Below are positions 52,876-62,525 of a stretch of 64,000 nucleotides of DNA, in pieces; within the stretch, counting starts at the first letter, position 1, and every line of letters begins with the position of its first letter. A program made the position numbers and the translations under genes. Under the pieces are notes generated by a model. That model was not told where the DNA came from. It did no database searches and worked only from the letters and a program-made list of their open reading frames with translations. Origin of the DNA: Pedobacter yonginensis (GTDB lineage Bacteria > Bacteroidota > Bacteroidia > Sphingobacteriales > Sphingobacteriaceae); NCBI RefSeq assembly GCF_003173595.1, contig NZ_QGNZ01000002.1, positions 1,044,273-1,108,272 of the forward strand, written 5' to 3'.

Positions 52876-54816
52876 TTGTTTACTCAAATTAATATTGTTC
52901 CACGCTGGATCATATTCTTGTTGGATTTGATCATTTGCACCTGTTCGCTGGTTTTTGCTTATTCATTAAAGCAAAATTTGGACGTAACGGCAATCGAAAT
53001 TCCTGAGCTCGCCCGCAACCTGCTCATCATGGGCATTATTAATGTTGCGGTCTTTCTGCATATTAAAACCTTTACGGGCATCATTCGATATACAAGTGCG
53101 CAAGACTCTTTCCGCATTCTGTTTTCTGTTGTAATTAGTAATGGCACCTTCTTCGTACTAAACCTGGTTTACATTACTTTTTTTAAAAGTGCCCTTATAT
53201 CAAACACTATATTAATTACCAATGGCTTAACTAGTTTCCTATTCTTAATTACCTATAGGGTATTAATTAAGTATTTCTTTCTTTACATCAAAAACTTGAA
53301 TCTTGATAAGGTCAAGGTAATCATATATGGAGCCGGCGAGGCTGGATTAGCTACAAAAAGGACCTTTGATCATGATGGAAGCGTAAACAAAAGTATTATA
53401 GCTTTTGTTGATGATGATGAGCGCAAAGTAGGCAAGGCAATTGATGGGGTTAAAATTTTAGATGCTAAAAATTTGGAAGCGCTGATTCAAAAACATGAAT
53501 TGGATGAAATTATATTTGCCTCCTACACCATTCCCGATGAAAGAAAAGATCAAATCGTAGATCTTTGCCTCGAAAATGATATTAGAATTCTCAATATCCC
53601 ACCTCCAGATGTATGGGAAAATGGAAAGCTGCAACCTACACAAATCCAAAAACTAAATATAGAGGATCTCCTTAACCGGAAGTCAATTAAGATAGATATT
53701 GAAGGTATCGGACAAATGCTACACAAAAAGCGCATCCTTATTACCGGTGCTGCGGGGTCAATAGGTAGTGAAATTGTACGTCAATTATCAAAATTTGATG
53801 TTGGATTAGTGATTTTGTGCGATCAGTCTGAAACCGCTTTGCATGAGCTTTACTTAGAACTGGAAGAAACCAACCGCAATAAAAATTTTCATGCTTTCGT
53901 AGGTGACGTTCGAGATCATCAGCGGATGGATAAGTTGTTCGAAACTTATAAGCCTCACTATGTTTATCATGCAGCCGCTTATAAGCATGTGCCTTTAATG
54001 GAAGACAATCCTGCCGAAGCGATTAAGGCGAATGTTTTAGGTACAAAAACGATTGCAGATATGTCTGTAAAATATGGCGTTCAAAAATTTGTGATGATTT
54101 CTACGGATAAAGCTGTTAATCCGACAAACATCATGGGCGCTTCCAAAAGAATTGCCGAAATATATGTGCAATCTTTAAATAACTCACTAAGTACGAAAGA
54201 TTTTATATTTAGCAACGGATTGAGTTATATCAACGAATTAGAAGTTAAACCCATTACAAAATTTATCACCACCCGCTTTGGAAATGTATTGGGCTCAAAC
54301 GGATCGGTTATTCCACGTTTCAGACAGCAAATTGAAAAGGGTGGTCCGGTTACCGTTACCCACCCCGAAATTACCCGTTATTTTATGACCATACCAGAAG
54401 CCTGTCGATTGGTTTTAGAAGCCGGTTGTATGGGGCAAGGTGGGGAAATATTCGTATTCGACATGGGGAAATCTGTAAAAATCGTTGAGCTCGCTAAAAA
54501 GATGATTCGGTTAGCTGGTTTAGAACCCAATGTTGATATCAAAATTGAATACTCTGGATTAAGACCGGGAGAAAAGCTCTATGAAGAGTTGCTGAACGAC
54601 AATGAAAATACGATGCCTACTCACCACGAAAAAATTATGATTGGTAAGGTTCGCGAATATATCTTTGCCGAGGTTGAAGAACAGATATACCAATTAATTA
54701 GTACCGCAAAATCCGGAAACGATAGGCAGGTGGTGATTAATATGAAAAAACTCGTGCCTGAATTTAAAAGTAAAAACTCGATATTTGAAGAATTAGATAA
54801 GCTTGTAAAAGAATAA
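52876..54816 (+). CDS. wbpM: Membrane-bound UDP-GlcNAc 4,6-dehydratase (WbpM/CapD family)
   Basis: A 646-aa protein with four N-terminal transmembrane helices (about residues 8-135), a first Rossmann fold (VIIYGAGEAGLATKRTF, about residues 150-166) and a second catalytic SDR domain (about residues 290-600). The latter has ILITGAAGSIGSEIVRQLSK, HAAAYKHVPLMEDNP, STDKAVNPTNIMGASKRIAE and RFGNVLGSNGSVIP. The catalytic Tyr is replaced by Met in the MGASK motif, as is normal for large WbpM-type dehydratases. It makes UDP-4-keto-6-deoxy-GlcNAc for WbpV. The start is taken at a TTG at 52876, since no suitable ATG is nearby. Confidence 0.9.
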   Translation: MFTQINIVPRWIIFLLDLIICTCSLVFAYSLKQNLDVTAIEIPELARNLLIMGIINVAVFLHIKTFTGIIRYTSAQDSFRILFSVVISNGTFFVLNLVYITFFKSALISNTILITNGLTSFLFLITYRVLIKYFFLYIKNLNLDKVKVIIYGAGEAGLATKRTFDHDGSVNKSIIAFVDDDERKVGKAIDGVKILDAKNLEALIQKHELDEIIFASYTIPDERKDQIVDLCLENDIRILNIPPPDVWENGKLQPTQIQKLNIEDLLNRKSIKIDIEGIGQMLHKKRILITGAAGSIGSEIVRQLSKFDVGLVILCDQSETALHELYLELEETNRNKNFHAFVGDVRDHQRMDKLFETYKPHYVYHAAAYKHVPLMEDNPAEAIKANVLGTKTIADMSVKYGVQKFVMISTDKAVNPTNIMGASKRIAEIYVQSLNNSLSTKDFIFSNGLSYINELEVKPITKFITTRFGNVLGSNGSVIPRFRQQIEKGGPVTVTHPEITRYFMTIPEACRLVLEAGCMGQGGEIFVFDMGKSVKIVELAKKMIRLAGLEPNVDIKIEYSGLRPGEKLYEELLNDNENTMPTHHEKIMIGKVREYIFAEVEEQIYQLISTAKSGNDRQVVINMKKLVPEFKSKNSIFEELDKLVKE

Positions 54817-54822
54817 AAATTA

Positions 54823-56436
54823 ATGAAAAAACATTTACTAATGGCCTTTATGGCCTTTTTTGTTTTAAACGCAAAAGCGCAGAATACCACGCCAAACCAG
54901 ATTATTCCATATGATTATCAGTTTTATCAAAAACTTAGCCCTGCGGTTTACGATCAAAACTATAAGTTTCACTCATCCATAAAGGGTTTCTATTCGGATG
55001 ATGATGCCCTAAAACTTCGTTACGATTCGTTGATTAATTATGGTACAGATAGTCTTAACAAAAGAAGTTGGGTTCACCGCAAACTCTTTCAAGAACATCT
55101 TTTGGAGTTCAAAAGCGAAGACTACAACATTTACGCAGATTTTCTTCCTGATTTTCAGATTGGTAGAGATGTAAGCAATAGCCGAACAACTTGGTTAAAT
55201 ACCCGAGGTTTTCAAGTTGGGGGAAATGTAGGTAAAGAGTTTTCTTTTTACTTAAACGGATTTGAAAACCAAGGCAAGTTCGCGAAATACGTAAATGATT
55301 TTATTGTCAAGAATCAAGTTGTTCCTGGTCAAGGTTTTGGTAAGCTTGGTGTAGATAAGCAAGACTGGTCATACGTTACCGCTTTGGTTTCTTACACACC
55401 AAGTAAATACTTAAATTTCGCCTTAGGCTACGATAAGAATTTTATTGGAGATGGCTATCGTTCGATGCTGCTATCCGATGTATCTTCAAACTATTCCTTT
55501 TTCAGAATCAGGGCAAGTTTGGGCAGTGTGCAATATCAAACCATATTTGCTTATATGCTAGATCCTGGCGCAGAGAAATTAACAACGGATAGGAGATTAG
55601 GAGATAGAGGCAAGTGGATGGCTGCACATTATGTGGATTGGAATGCTACAAAACGTTTCTCAGTAGGTTTCTTCCAAGCGGTAACTTGGGCAGATGCCGA
55701 AGTTGAAGGTAAAAGGGGTTTCGATTTCAACTATATCCATCCCTTTATCTTCTTGAGGCCAGTAGAAAATACCAATACCACCTCTCCAGATAAAATGCGT
55801 TTGGGCTTAAACCTCAAGTATGAACTCTTGAAGAAAACCAGTCTATATGGTCAATTTATGTTCGATGAATTCACAGCAAAAGAATTTTTCGCAGGAAATG
55901 GTTATTGGGCAAACAAATTTGCCGTTCAATTCGGTGTGCGTGGATCTGATTTATTTAAAGTTACAGGATTAAATTATCTCGCTGAATTTAATACAGCAAG
56001 ACCATATACTTATGCACACTTTGATCGTATCTCGAATTACTCAAATTACAATCAAGCTTTGGCCCACCCATATGGGGCGAATTTTAGAGAATTTTTAGGA
56101 ATATTGAGCTACAGCTATAAAAGGTTCGACTTCCAAGGGCAAGCACTTTATTCTAGATATGGTTTAGATCCTGAAGGAACCAATTATGGAGGCAACATCT
56201 TCAAGAGTTATGAAACCCGTTCGGTTCAATATGGTAGTCATGTAGGCCAGGGTATTGGTACAGATTTATATTATGCTAAAGGTCAAGTGGCTTATGTATT
56301 AAATCCGAAATACAACCTGCGCTTAGAGCTTGCGGGTACTTTTAGAAGAGAGAGCAACGTATTAGGAGCAAGCAATACTGGATTATTTACCCTTGGATTG
56401 AGGAGTACTTTCCGAAATATCTACCATGACTTTTAG
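54823..56436 (+). CDS. Outer-membrane beta-barrel protein, Wzi/RemB-like
   Basis: A 537-aa protein with a signal peptide (MKKHLLMAFMAFFVLNAKAQ) and a barrel-like pattern of amphipathic strands, ending with LFTLGLRSTFRNIYHDF. Segments such as LGYDKNFIGDGYRSMLLSDV and NYSFFRIRASLGSVQYQTIF are like those of capsule-assembly Wzi proteins and the RemB-type outer-membrane proteins of Bacteroidota. The position as last gene of the polysaccharide locus, 6 bp after wbpM, supports a role in attaching or assembling the polymer on the outer surface. The exact family is uncertain. Confidence 0.65.
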   Translation: MKKHLLMAFMAFFVLNAKAQNTTPNQIIPYDYQFYQKLSPAVYDQNYKFHSSIKGFYSDDDALKLRYDSLINYGTDSLNKRSWVHRKLFQEHLLEFKSEDYNIYADFLPDFQIGRDVSNSRTTWLNTRGFQVGGNVGKEFSFYLNGFENQGKFAKYVNDFIVKNQVVPGQGFGKLGVDKQDWSYVTALVSYTPSKYLNFALGYDKNFIGDGYRSMLLSDVSSNYSFFRIRASLGSVQYQTIFAYMLDPGAEKLTTDRRLGDRGKWMAAHYVDWNATKRFSVGFFQAVTWADAEVEGKRGFDFNYIHPFIFLRPVENTNTTSPDKMRLGLNLKYELLKKTSLYGQFMFDEFTAKEFFAGNGYWANKFAVQFGVRGSDLFKVTGLNYLAEFNTARPYTYAHFDRISNYSNYNQALAHPYGANFREFLGILSYSYKRFDFQGQALYSRYGLDPEGTNYGGNIFKSYETRSVQYGSHVGQGIGTDLYYAKGQVAYVLNPKYNLRLELAGTFRRESNVLGASNTGLFTLGLRSTFRNIYHDF

Positions 56437-56457
56437 AAAGATCATGGTATAAAAAAC

Positions 56458-56495
56458 AAAGCCCCATTAGATTGTTTAAGTCTATGGGGCTTTTT
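56458..56495. terminator. Bidirectional terminator between the polysaccharide locus and dxs
   Basis: AAAGCCCCAT-TAGA (56458-56470) pairs with TCTATGGGGCTTT (56481-56493), with one bulged T, and is followed by TTTTT on the plus strand and by a T-rich stretch on the minus strand. It serves the convergent ends of the Wzi/RemB-like gene and dxs. A further 8-bp hairpin, TACCATGA/TCATGGTA, overlaps the plus-strand stop (56422-56449). Confidence 0.9.
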
Positions 56496-56515
56496 ATTTT
56501 AATTCACTTCATAAA

Positions 56516-58444
56516 TTATCCGGTCATGCTATCGGTTACTCTTTTAACAGCAAACTTTCTTACTGTAGCAATAATCGAATCTTTGTCATAACCACATTCT
56601 GCCCAAAGCTCTGCTTGTTCTCCATGTTCAATAAATAAATCTGGAATGCCTAAGCGAACAACATTTGCGCTGTAGTTATGATCTGCCATAAATTCTAACA
56701 CAGCTGAGCCTACACCGCCTTGCAAAGCACCATCTTCTATCGTGATGATGTGTTTATATGTAGAAAAAACTTCATGCAATAACTCTTGATCTAGTGGCTT
56801 TACAAAACGTAGATCATAATGCGCAGGATAAATCCCCTCACTATTTAACTCATTACGTGCTTCAACAGCAAAATTACCTACGTGTCCAATGGTTAAAAGC
56901 GCAACTTCTTCTCCATCACAAATCTTTCTTCCTTTTCCAATTTCCAAAGCTTTAAAAGGCCTTTTCCAATCGGGCATAACACCATTACCTCTTGGATAGC
57001 GGATCACAAAAGGACCAACATTCTCCAACTGAGCGGTGTACATTAAGTTTCTAAGCTCTTCTTCATTCATAGGGGAGGATACCACTAAATTTGGAATGCA
57101 CCTCATGTATGAAATATCGTAAGCACCATGATGCGTTGCACCATCTGCGCCTGCTAAACCTGCTCTATCTAAACAGAAAACAACATTTAGTTTTTGAATG
57201 GCAACATCATGAATCACCTGATCGTAAGCCCTTTGCATAAAACTGGAGTAAATGTTGCAAAAAGGAACTAAACCTTGAGCTGCCAAACCAGCAGAAAAAG
57301 TTACCGCATGTTGTTCCGCAATTCCGACATCGAATGCTCGTGTAGGCATCGCTTTCATCATAATGTTTAACGATGATCCTGAAGGCATTGCTGGGGTAAT
57401 CCCAACAATTTTGTTATTGGCTTCAGCCAATTCTACCATCGTATGCCCGAAAACATCCTGATATTTAGGTGGCTGAGGTTTGTCAGGAATGCTCTTCTTA
57501 ATTTCGCCAGTTATTTTATCAAATAAGCCAGGAGCATGCCATTTAGTTTGATCTTTTTCTGCCAAAGCAAAGCCTTTGCCTTTAACCGTTATACAATGCA
57601 ATAACTTAGGGCCAGGAATATCCTTCAAGTCCTTTATTATCGCAGCCAAACGTTTAACATCATGGCCATCCACAGGGCCAAAATATCTAAAGTTCAAGGC
57701 CTCAAACAAATTACTTTGTTTTAATAGCGTACCTTTTATGCTTTTCTCAATCTTCTTAACATATTTATGTGCATTAGGACCTAGTTTTGATAAGCCTGTA
57801 AGTACATGAGAAATATCATCACGAAACCGATTATACGATTTTGACGTAGTAATGCTGGTCAAATATTCTTTAAGCGCACCCACATTAGGGTCAATAGACA
57901 TGCAGTTGTCATTCAAAATCACCAAAACATTACTGTTTTCGATACCTGCATGATTGAGGCCTTCAAAAGCGAGGCCAGCCGTCATTGCACCATCGCCAAT
58001 AATGGCAACATGTTGTCTATCTGTTTCACCTTTAATTTGAGAGGCAACAGCCATCCCCAAAGCAGCAGAAATTGAAGTAGAAGAATGGCCTACTCCAAAA
58101 GTATCATACTCGCTTTCACTAATTTTAGGGAAACCACTTATGCCTTTATATATACGATTGGTATGGAAAGATGCTCTTCGCCCAGTAAGAATTTTATGTC
58201 CGTAAGCTTGGTGCCCAACATCCCATACAAGTTTATCATATGGCGTGTTTAGGGCATAGTGTAGGGCAACAGTTAACTCTACAACGCCTAAACTGGCGGC
58301 GAAGTGGCCACCATTCACACTCACTACGTCTATAATGTATTGTCGTAATTCCTGGCTTATTTGTTCTAAGTCAGCTTCACTAAATTGCTTTAAGTCAGCA
58401 GGATAGTTAATTTTAGATAATAGGGGGCCAGCTTTTACTTGCAT
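56516..58444 (-). CDS. dxs: 1-deoxy-D-xylulose-5-phosphate synthase
   Basis: Condenses pyruvate and glyceraldehyde 3-phosphate in the first step of the MEP isoprenoid pathway, which also feeds undecaprenyl phosphate synthesis. The 642-aa thiamine-diphosphate enzyme has [37 protein letters not shown] with the ThDP-binding motif, [17 protein letters not shown] NDNxMSI, the pyrimidine-domain [18 protein letters not shown] and the C-terminal [15 protein letters not shown] chose the ATG at 58444 ([19 protein letters not shown]), which fits the family start, over one 30 bases upstream. Confidence 0.95.
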   Translation of the reverse strand: MQVKAGPLLSKINYPADLKQFSEADLEQISQELRQYIIDVVSVNGGHFAASLGVVELTVALHYALNTPYDKLVWDVGHQAYGHKILTGRRASFHTNRIYKGISGFPKISESEYDTFGVGHSSTSISAALGMAVASQIKGETDRQHVAIIGDGAMTAGLAFEGLNHAGIENSNVLVILNDNCMSIDPNVGALKEYLTSITTSKSYNRFRDDISHVLTGLSKLGPNAHKYVKKIEKSIKGTLLKQSNLFEALNFRYFGPVDGHDVKRLAAIIKDLKDIPGPKLLHCITVKGKGFALAEKDQTKWHAPGLFDKITGEIKKSIPDKPQPPKYQDVFGHTMVELAEANNKIVGITPAMPSGSSLNIMMKAMPTRAFDVGIAEQHAVTFSAGLAAQGLVPFCNIYSSFMQRAYDQVIHDVAIQKLNVVFCLDRAGLAGADGATHHGAYDISYMRCIPNLVVSSPMNEEELRNLMYTAQLENVGPFVIRYPRGNGVMPDWKRPFKALEIGKGRKICDGEEVALLTIGHVGNFAVEARNELNSEGIYPAHYDLRFVKPLDQELLHEVFSTYKHIITIEDGALQGGVGSAVLEFMADHNYSANVVRLGIPDLFIEHGEQAELWAECGYDKDSIIATVRKFAVKRVTDSMTG

Positions 58445-58610
58445 TCGGTATTTTGGGTAAAAAACAAGATACAAAGAAAGGTATTTTTGTTTTAATATTT
58501 ATGAAAATAGTGAATAGATATTCAATAACAAATCAATATTACAATTACTTGTTTTTAAATATAGCATAGCTGTTGATTTTCAGCATTTTTATGAATAAAT
58601 ATAAATTTGT

Positions 58611-58618
58611 TATGTTTG
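58611..58618 (+). promoter_or_regulatory. Promoter -7 element (TATGTTTG) of scpA
   Basis: Exact TAnnTTTG match, with a weak TTTA at 58588-58591 at the -33 position. The predicted transcription start (about 58625) leaves almost no leader before the chosen scpA ATG at 58628, and it rules out a start at 58607. Confidence 0.6.
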
Positions 58619-58627
58619 TTTTCAAAG

Positions 58628-59371
58628 ATGCAGGCAGAAAATTTTGAAATCAAACTCCCAGTATTCGAAGGGCCCTTCGATTTGTTGTTGTTCTTTATTG
58701 AGAGGGACGAACTCGACATTCAGGATGTGGAGATTTCCCAAATCACAAACGATTTTTTGGCTTACCTTCATCAACTGCTAGCCCTCAATGTAGAAGTTGC
58801 AAGTGAGTTTATTTTAGTTGCAGCAACATTGATGAGGATTAAATCCAAAATGCTCCTTCCACGGATCGAAATGGATGATGCCGGAAACGAAATCAATCCC
58901 GAGCAAGATTTAATCGCCCGGTTAATCGCCTACAAACAATTCAAGTCCGTAGCAGAAGAACTTAAAGTTTTGGAAGATGTAAGGTTGCAGCAAGAGCGGA
59001 GAGGTAACATCGAGCACGATCTGTCCATTGCGGCAGAATCATCCACCCACCAAGACGAATTGCTTTCTTTAGATTTATACAAACTTTTAATGGTTTACCA
59101 CAAAACCATGCAAAAATATGAATTGAGGAGCGAAGAAGTTAAGCATACCGTAATTCAATACCCATATACTATAGAGCAACAGAAACATTTTATCGCCAAC
59201 CTGCTCGACATCAACAAACAAATCGATTTTGCACTTGTGCTTAAAAACTCCGAAAATAAGGTGCATTTCGTTTATAATTTTTTAGCCATTTTAGAAATGC
59301 TCCAACAACAAATCATCGAAATCACAATTGGCAGCGGATATAATAACTTCAAAGTAAAAACCAGTAGCTAA
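58628..59371 (+). CDS. scpA: Segregation and condensation protein A
   Basis: Kleisin subunit of the SMC-ScpAB complex in chromosome organisation and segregation. The 247-aa protein has the N-terminal [20 protein letters not shown] (residues 8-27), [12 protein letters not shown] and [20 protein letters not shown], and the C-terminal winged-helix region ending [20 protein letters not shown]. The start at 58628 is supported by a promoter element just upstream. It stands divergent from dxs, and glyA follows on the same strand with its own promoter. Confidence 0.9.
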   Translation: MQAENFEIKLPVFEGPFDLLLFFIERDELDIQDVEISQITNDFLAYLHQLLALNVEVASEFILVAATLMRIKSKMLLPRIEMDDAGNEINPEQDLIARLIAYKQFKSVAEELKVLEDVRLQQERRGNIEHDLSIAAESSTHQDELLSLDLYKLLMVYHKTMQKYELRSEEVKHTVIQYPYTIEQQKHFIANLLDINKQIDFALVLKNSENKVHFVYNFLAILEMLQQQIIEITIGSGYNNFKVKTSS

Positions 59372-59431
59372 TGGTGCATCAAAAGCATCAACTTGCTTAC
59401 ATTCATTCCACAACAGTTTCAATAAATTTCT

Positions 59432-59439
59432 TACTTTTG
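59432..59439 (+). promoter_or_regulatory. Promoter -7 element (TACTTTTG) of glyA
   Basis: Exact TAnnTTTG match 27 nt before the glyA ATG. No good -33 box is seen at the standard distance. Confidence 0.6.
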
Positions 59440-59465
59440 CAGAAAAAATACAAACCACTATAAGG

Positions 59466-60737
59466 ATGAAACGCGACACCCAAATTTTTGAACTAATCGA
59501 TAAAGAGCTAAACAGACAAGAACATGGTTTAGAACTTATTGCATCAGAAAATTTTGTAAGCAAGCAGGTAATGGAAGCTGCTGGTTCAGTATTAACCAAC
59601 AAATATGCCGAAGGCTTACCAGGAAAGCGCTATTATGGTGGTTGCCAAGTGGTAGATGTGGTAGAGCAGATTGCTATAGATCGAGCCAAAGAATTGTTTG
59701 GCGCAGCTTGGGTAAATGTTCAGCCACACTCTGGTGCACAAGCCAACGCCGCTGTAATGCTCGCGGTAATTCAGCCAGGCGATAAAATTTTAGGTTTTGA
59801 TCTCGCTCACGGCGGTCACCTAACCCATGGTTCTCCAGTTAATTTTTCAGGCAAACTTTATCAACCATTTTTTTATGGCGTAGAAAAAGAAACAGGTTTA
59901 ATAGATTATAAAAAGTTAGAGGAAGTTGCTTTGGCCGAAAAACCAAAGTTAATTATTTGTGGCGCTTCAGCATACTCACGCGAATGGGATTATGCATTCA
60001 TTCGTTCAGTTGCCGATAAAATTGGTGCATTAGTATTGGCCGATATTTCTCATCCAGCAGGTTTAATCGCTAAAGGTTTGTTAGCCAACCCACTTCCACA
60101 TTGCCATATCGTAACCACAACCACACATAAAACCTTACGTGGTCCTCGTGGCGGTATGATTATGATGGGAAAAGATTTCGAAAACCCATGGGGGTTAAAA
60201 ACCCCAAAAGGAGAAATTCGTACCATGAGCAGTTTATTGGATATGGCAGTGTTCCCAGGTACACAAGGTGGCCCACTAGAGCATATCATTGCAGCGAAAG
60301 CCATTGCATTCGGTGAAGCGCTAAGTGATGAATATGGCGTTTACATTAAACAAGTCGCCTCAAATGCACAAGCTATGGCAAAAGCATTTGTAGCAAAAGG
60401 TTACGGAATCATTTCTGGTGGAACCGATAACCATTTAATGTTAATCGATCTTCGCAATAAAAACATAACTGGTAAAGTAGCCGAAAATGCCCTCGAAAAA
60501 GCAGAAATTACGGTTAATAAAAATATGGTTCCATTTGATGATAAATCACCATTTGTAACATCGGGCATCCGCGTAGGTACAGCCGCAATTACAACACGAG
60601 GTTTAAAAGAAACGGAAATGGAACAAATTGTCGATTTAATCGATCAAGTATTAACCAATCCAGAAGACAAAGCTAACCTACAAGCTGTTAAAGAAGAAGT
60701 GTACAAATTGGTAAGCAAATTTCCATTGTATAAATAA
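59466..60737 (+). CDS. glyA: Serine hydroxymethyltransferase
   Basis: PLP enzyme that interconverts serine and glycine with transfer of a one-carbon unit to tetrahydrofolate. The 423-aa length and motifs are standard: [58 protein letters not shown], the PLP-lysine [15 protein letters not shown] and [15 protein letters not shown]. It has its own promoter element and a strong terminator, so it is probably a single-gene transcript. Confidence 0.97.
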   Translation: MKRDTQIFELIDKELNRQEHGLELIASENFVSKQVMEAAGSVLTNKYAEGLPGKRYYGGCQVVDVVEQIAIDRAKELFGAAWVNVQPHSGAQANAAVMLAVIQPGDKILGFDLAHGGHLTHGSPVNFSGKLYQPFFYGVEKETGLIDYKKLEEVALAEKPKLIICGASAYSREWDYAFIRSVADKIGALVLADISHPAGLIAKGLLANPLPHCHIVTTTTHKTLRGPRGGMIMMGKDFENPWGLKTPKGEIRTMSSLLDMAVFPGTQGGPLEHIIAAKAIAFGEALSDEYGVYIKQVASNAQAMAKAFVAKGYGIISGGTDNHLMLIDLRNKNITGKVAENALEKAEITVNKNMVPFDDKSPFVTSGIRVGTAAITTRGLKETEMEQIVDLIDQVLTNPEDKANLQAVKEEVYKLVSKFPLYK

Positions 60738-60761
60738 TACATTTTATCAAATCCAAAATCT

Positions 60762-60794
60762 AAAGCAGTTGCATCAATTTGTAACTGCTTTTTT
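60762..60794 (+). terminator. Rho-independent terminator of glyA
   Basis: AAAGCAGTTGCA (60762-60773) pairs with TGTAACTGCTTT (60780-60791) with one wobble, a 6-nt loop and a T-run to 60794. Confidence 0.9.
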
Positions 60795-61023
60795 ATTTTA
60801 AGAAAAGCAAAACCTGCATCCCAGTAAAATGACAGGCCAGCTTTACGCTAAATCTTTTGGTTTCGAAAAAGAAACCAAAAGGATATCGCTTCAATCTGGT
60901 TTAAAAAACAAACTGTTGGGGTACTATTAAAGTGGCAAATGCCTAAAATGGTGGTTTAAGATTTAAGAGCCGCATCAGAGAAATTAATTTCCACACTGCA
61001 CTTTCAATCAATTTTAAAAAGTA
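60795..61023. other. Intergenic stretch with one perfect hairpin and no gene
   Basis: No credible coding frame lies in the gap between glyA and the convergent lipoprotein gene. The most notable structure is a perfect 11-bp hairpin, CTTTTGGTTTC (60854-60864) with GAAACCAAAAG (60871-60881), loop GAAAAA, not followed by a T-run. It could be a leftover repeat element. The rest shows no motif that I can name. Confidence 0.5.
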
Positions 61024-61058
61024 AAGGGCCGATATTCAATTAAGAATTATCGACCCTT
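61024..61058 (-). terminator. Terminator of the minus-strand lipoprotein gene
   Basis: On the minus strand AAGGGTCGAT pairs with ATCGGCCCTT with one G-U wobble, extended inward by further A-T pairs, and is followed by TTACTTTTT. It lies 74 bp after the stop of the lipoprotein gene. Confidence 0.75.
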
Positions 61059-61131
61059 ACCATCTAAATTAACGCTCTCGAATATATAAACGAGCTTAGC
61101 ATCAAATTGTTTTGTGCCGTTCCTAAAAAAA

Positions 61132-62508
61132 TTATTTTTTTTCATAACAACCTAAAGATGAAGGAAAAACTCTTGGTCTATACATTAAATCTCGATTCAA
61201 ATAAAGAGAGAAATATGGATCTGAGAGGAGATTTGCCCCCTTTTTTAAAGCCATGCTATTTTCTGATAACTCAAAATTACCCGAGCTATTGGACATAAAT
61301 TGCGGATCTGTATTTAATAGGTTACCATTAACATTATAATTAGCATTTGAGGTTCTAATTAGGTTAGTTAAAATAGCAATTTGAACAAGCGCTGTAGTTT
61401 TCTTCTGGATATCCAACTCATTGGTTAGATTTCCCCAAATAATATTGTTAGCCAATTCCAAATACAAATTGTTGTAATTACTGCTCGATAAATAATCAGA
61501 AAAACTTAATGCTGCGGTTTTCCGAGCAAAATTCGAATTGTATCCAGCGAAAGTATTCTGTTTCAGGTTATATCTTCCCCCACCAACAGCATAAATTAAA
61601 TAATTACCACAATTATAAAACAGGTTATTAAAGCCAATCAATTCAGAGTGATACCCAATATAGCCTGCAACTTGCATATTTTTCAGAACGCTGTTGCTTA
61701 AAATCAATTTCGGATTTGGGTTTACTGAAAGCGAATCCGAAGTAATTCCAACAGAAGCATTTTTCACAATCACATTTCTAATTATACCGTTGCCCATTTG
61801 CTTTAGATAGATTCCTTTCCACTGTCCAGGCTCATCGCTGTAAGTTTGCTCTAGGCGATCACTACAAAATTGAATCGGCTCCGTAGCAGTGCCTAACGCC
61901 ATCACATTTCCTTCCACAATCATAGAAGCATCCTTATGAAAATAAATTCGACTTCCAGGTTCAATCGTTAGCGTACTTCCATTTTTTATCGTAACAGAGT
62001 TATTAATCACATAAGGTAATGTTTTGTTCCAAATGGTATTGGATCCAACCGATCCACTATTAATAAAAACAGCATTTTGGCCATAAGCAATGAGTTGGAT
62101 AATCTGTTCGTTGCCATTAGAATTTAAAATAATCGAATCCTGAACTAGAAAGGGTAAATTTTTGGCGTTAGGATTAATCGTAACTTTAATAAATAGATTT
62201 AAAGAATCCTGGCCATTTAAAACCAGGTTGTTTCTTCTGATTGTGTTTTCTCCATTGATATTAATACTAAATGGCGATGAGTTTCCTCCAGATAGTTTAA
62301 TCTCATCAATATTTAAGGCGTCAAGATTATAGTTAATCAATTTGATCCGCTGCGTAGTTGAGCCTAGGGAGGTGAAAATGGTGTCAAACAGTACGCTATC
62401 ATTTGAAATAGTCAATTTTGCATTGGGGTCAAGCGTTATGCGTTCGCCCTTTCTGCAAGAGGCAAAAAAAATAAATGAAAACAAACAGAAGATCGCAATG
62501 AAACGCAT
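61132..62508 (-). CDS. Predicted lipoprotein with right-handed beta-helix
   Basis: A 458-aa protein with a lipoprotein signal (MRFIAIFCLFSFIFFASC, Cys18 in the lipobox FASC). The N-terminal half (about residues 20-150) looks like one or two beta-sandwich modules (ISNDSVLFDTIFTSLGSTTQ). The C-terminal half has repeated short strands typical of a parallel beta-helix: TLTIEPGSRIYFHKDASMIV, GNGIIRNVIVKNASVGIT, LILSNSVLKNMQVAGYIGYH and FNNLFYNCGNYLIY. It should sit on the inner leaflet or the surface of the outer membrane. Function unknown. It lies 17 bp after comF and is probably co-transcribed with it. Confidence 0.8.
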   Translation of the reverse strand: MRFIAIFCLFSFIFFASCRKGERITLDPNAKLTISNDSVLFDTIFTSLGSTTQRIKLINYNLDALNIDEIKLSGGNSSPFSININGENTIRRNNLVLNGQDSLNLFIKVTINPNAKNLPFLVQDSIILNSNGNEQIIQLIAYGQNAVFINSGSVGSNTIWNKTLPYVINNSVTIKNGSTLTIEPGSRIYFHKDASMIVEGNVMALGTATEPIQFCSDRLEQTYSDEPGQWKGIYLKQMGNGIIRNVIVKNASVGITSDSLSVNPNPKLILSNSVLKNMQVAGYIGYHSELIGFNNLFYNCGNYLIYAVGGGRYNLKQNTFAGYNSNFARKTAALSFSDYLSSSNYNNLYLELANNIIWGNLTNELDIQKKTTALVQIAILTNLIRTSNANYNVNGNLLNTDPQFMSNSSGNFELSENSMALKKGANLLSDPYFSLYLNRDLMYRPRVFPSSLGCYEKK

Positions 62509-62525
62509 GTATCAAATATCAACAA

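Noticed and set aside
61107..61298. Plus-strand frame of 63 codons antisense to the beta-helix lipoprotein gene
   Set aside because: It overlaps the 3' end of a well-supported gene and shows no family features.
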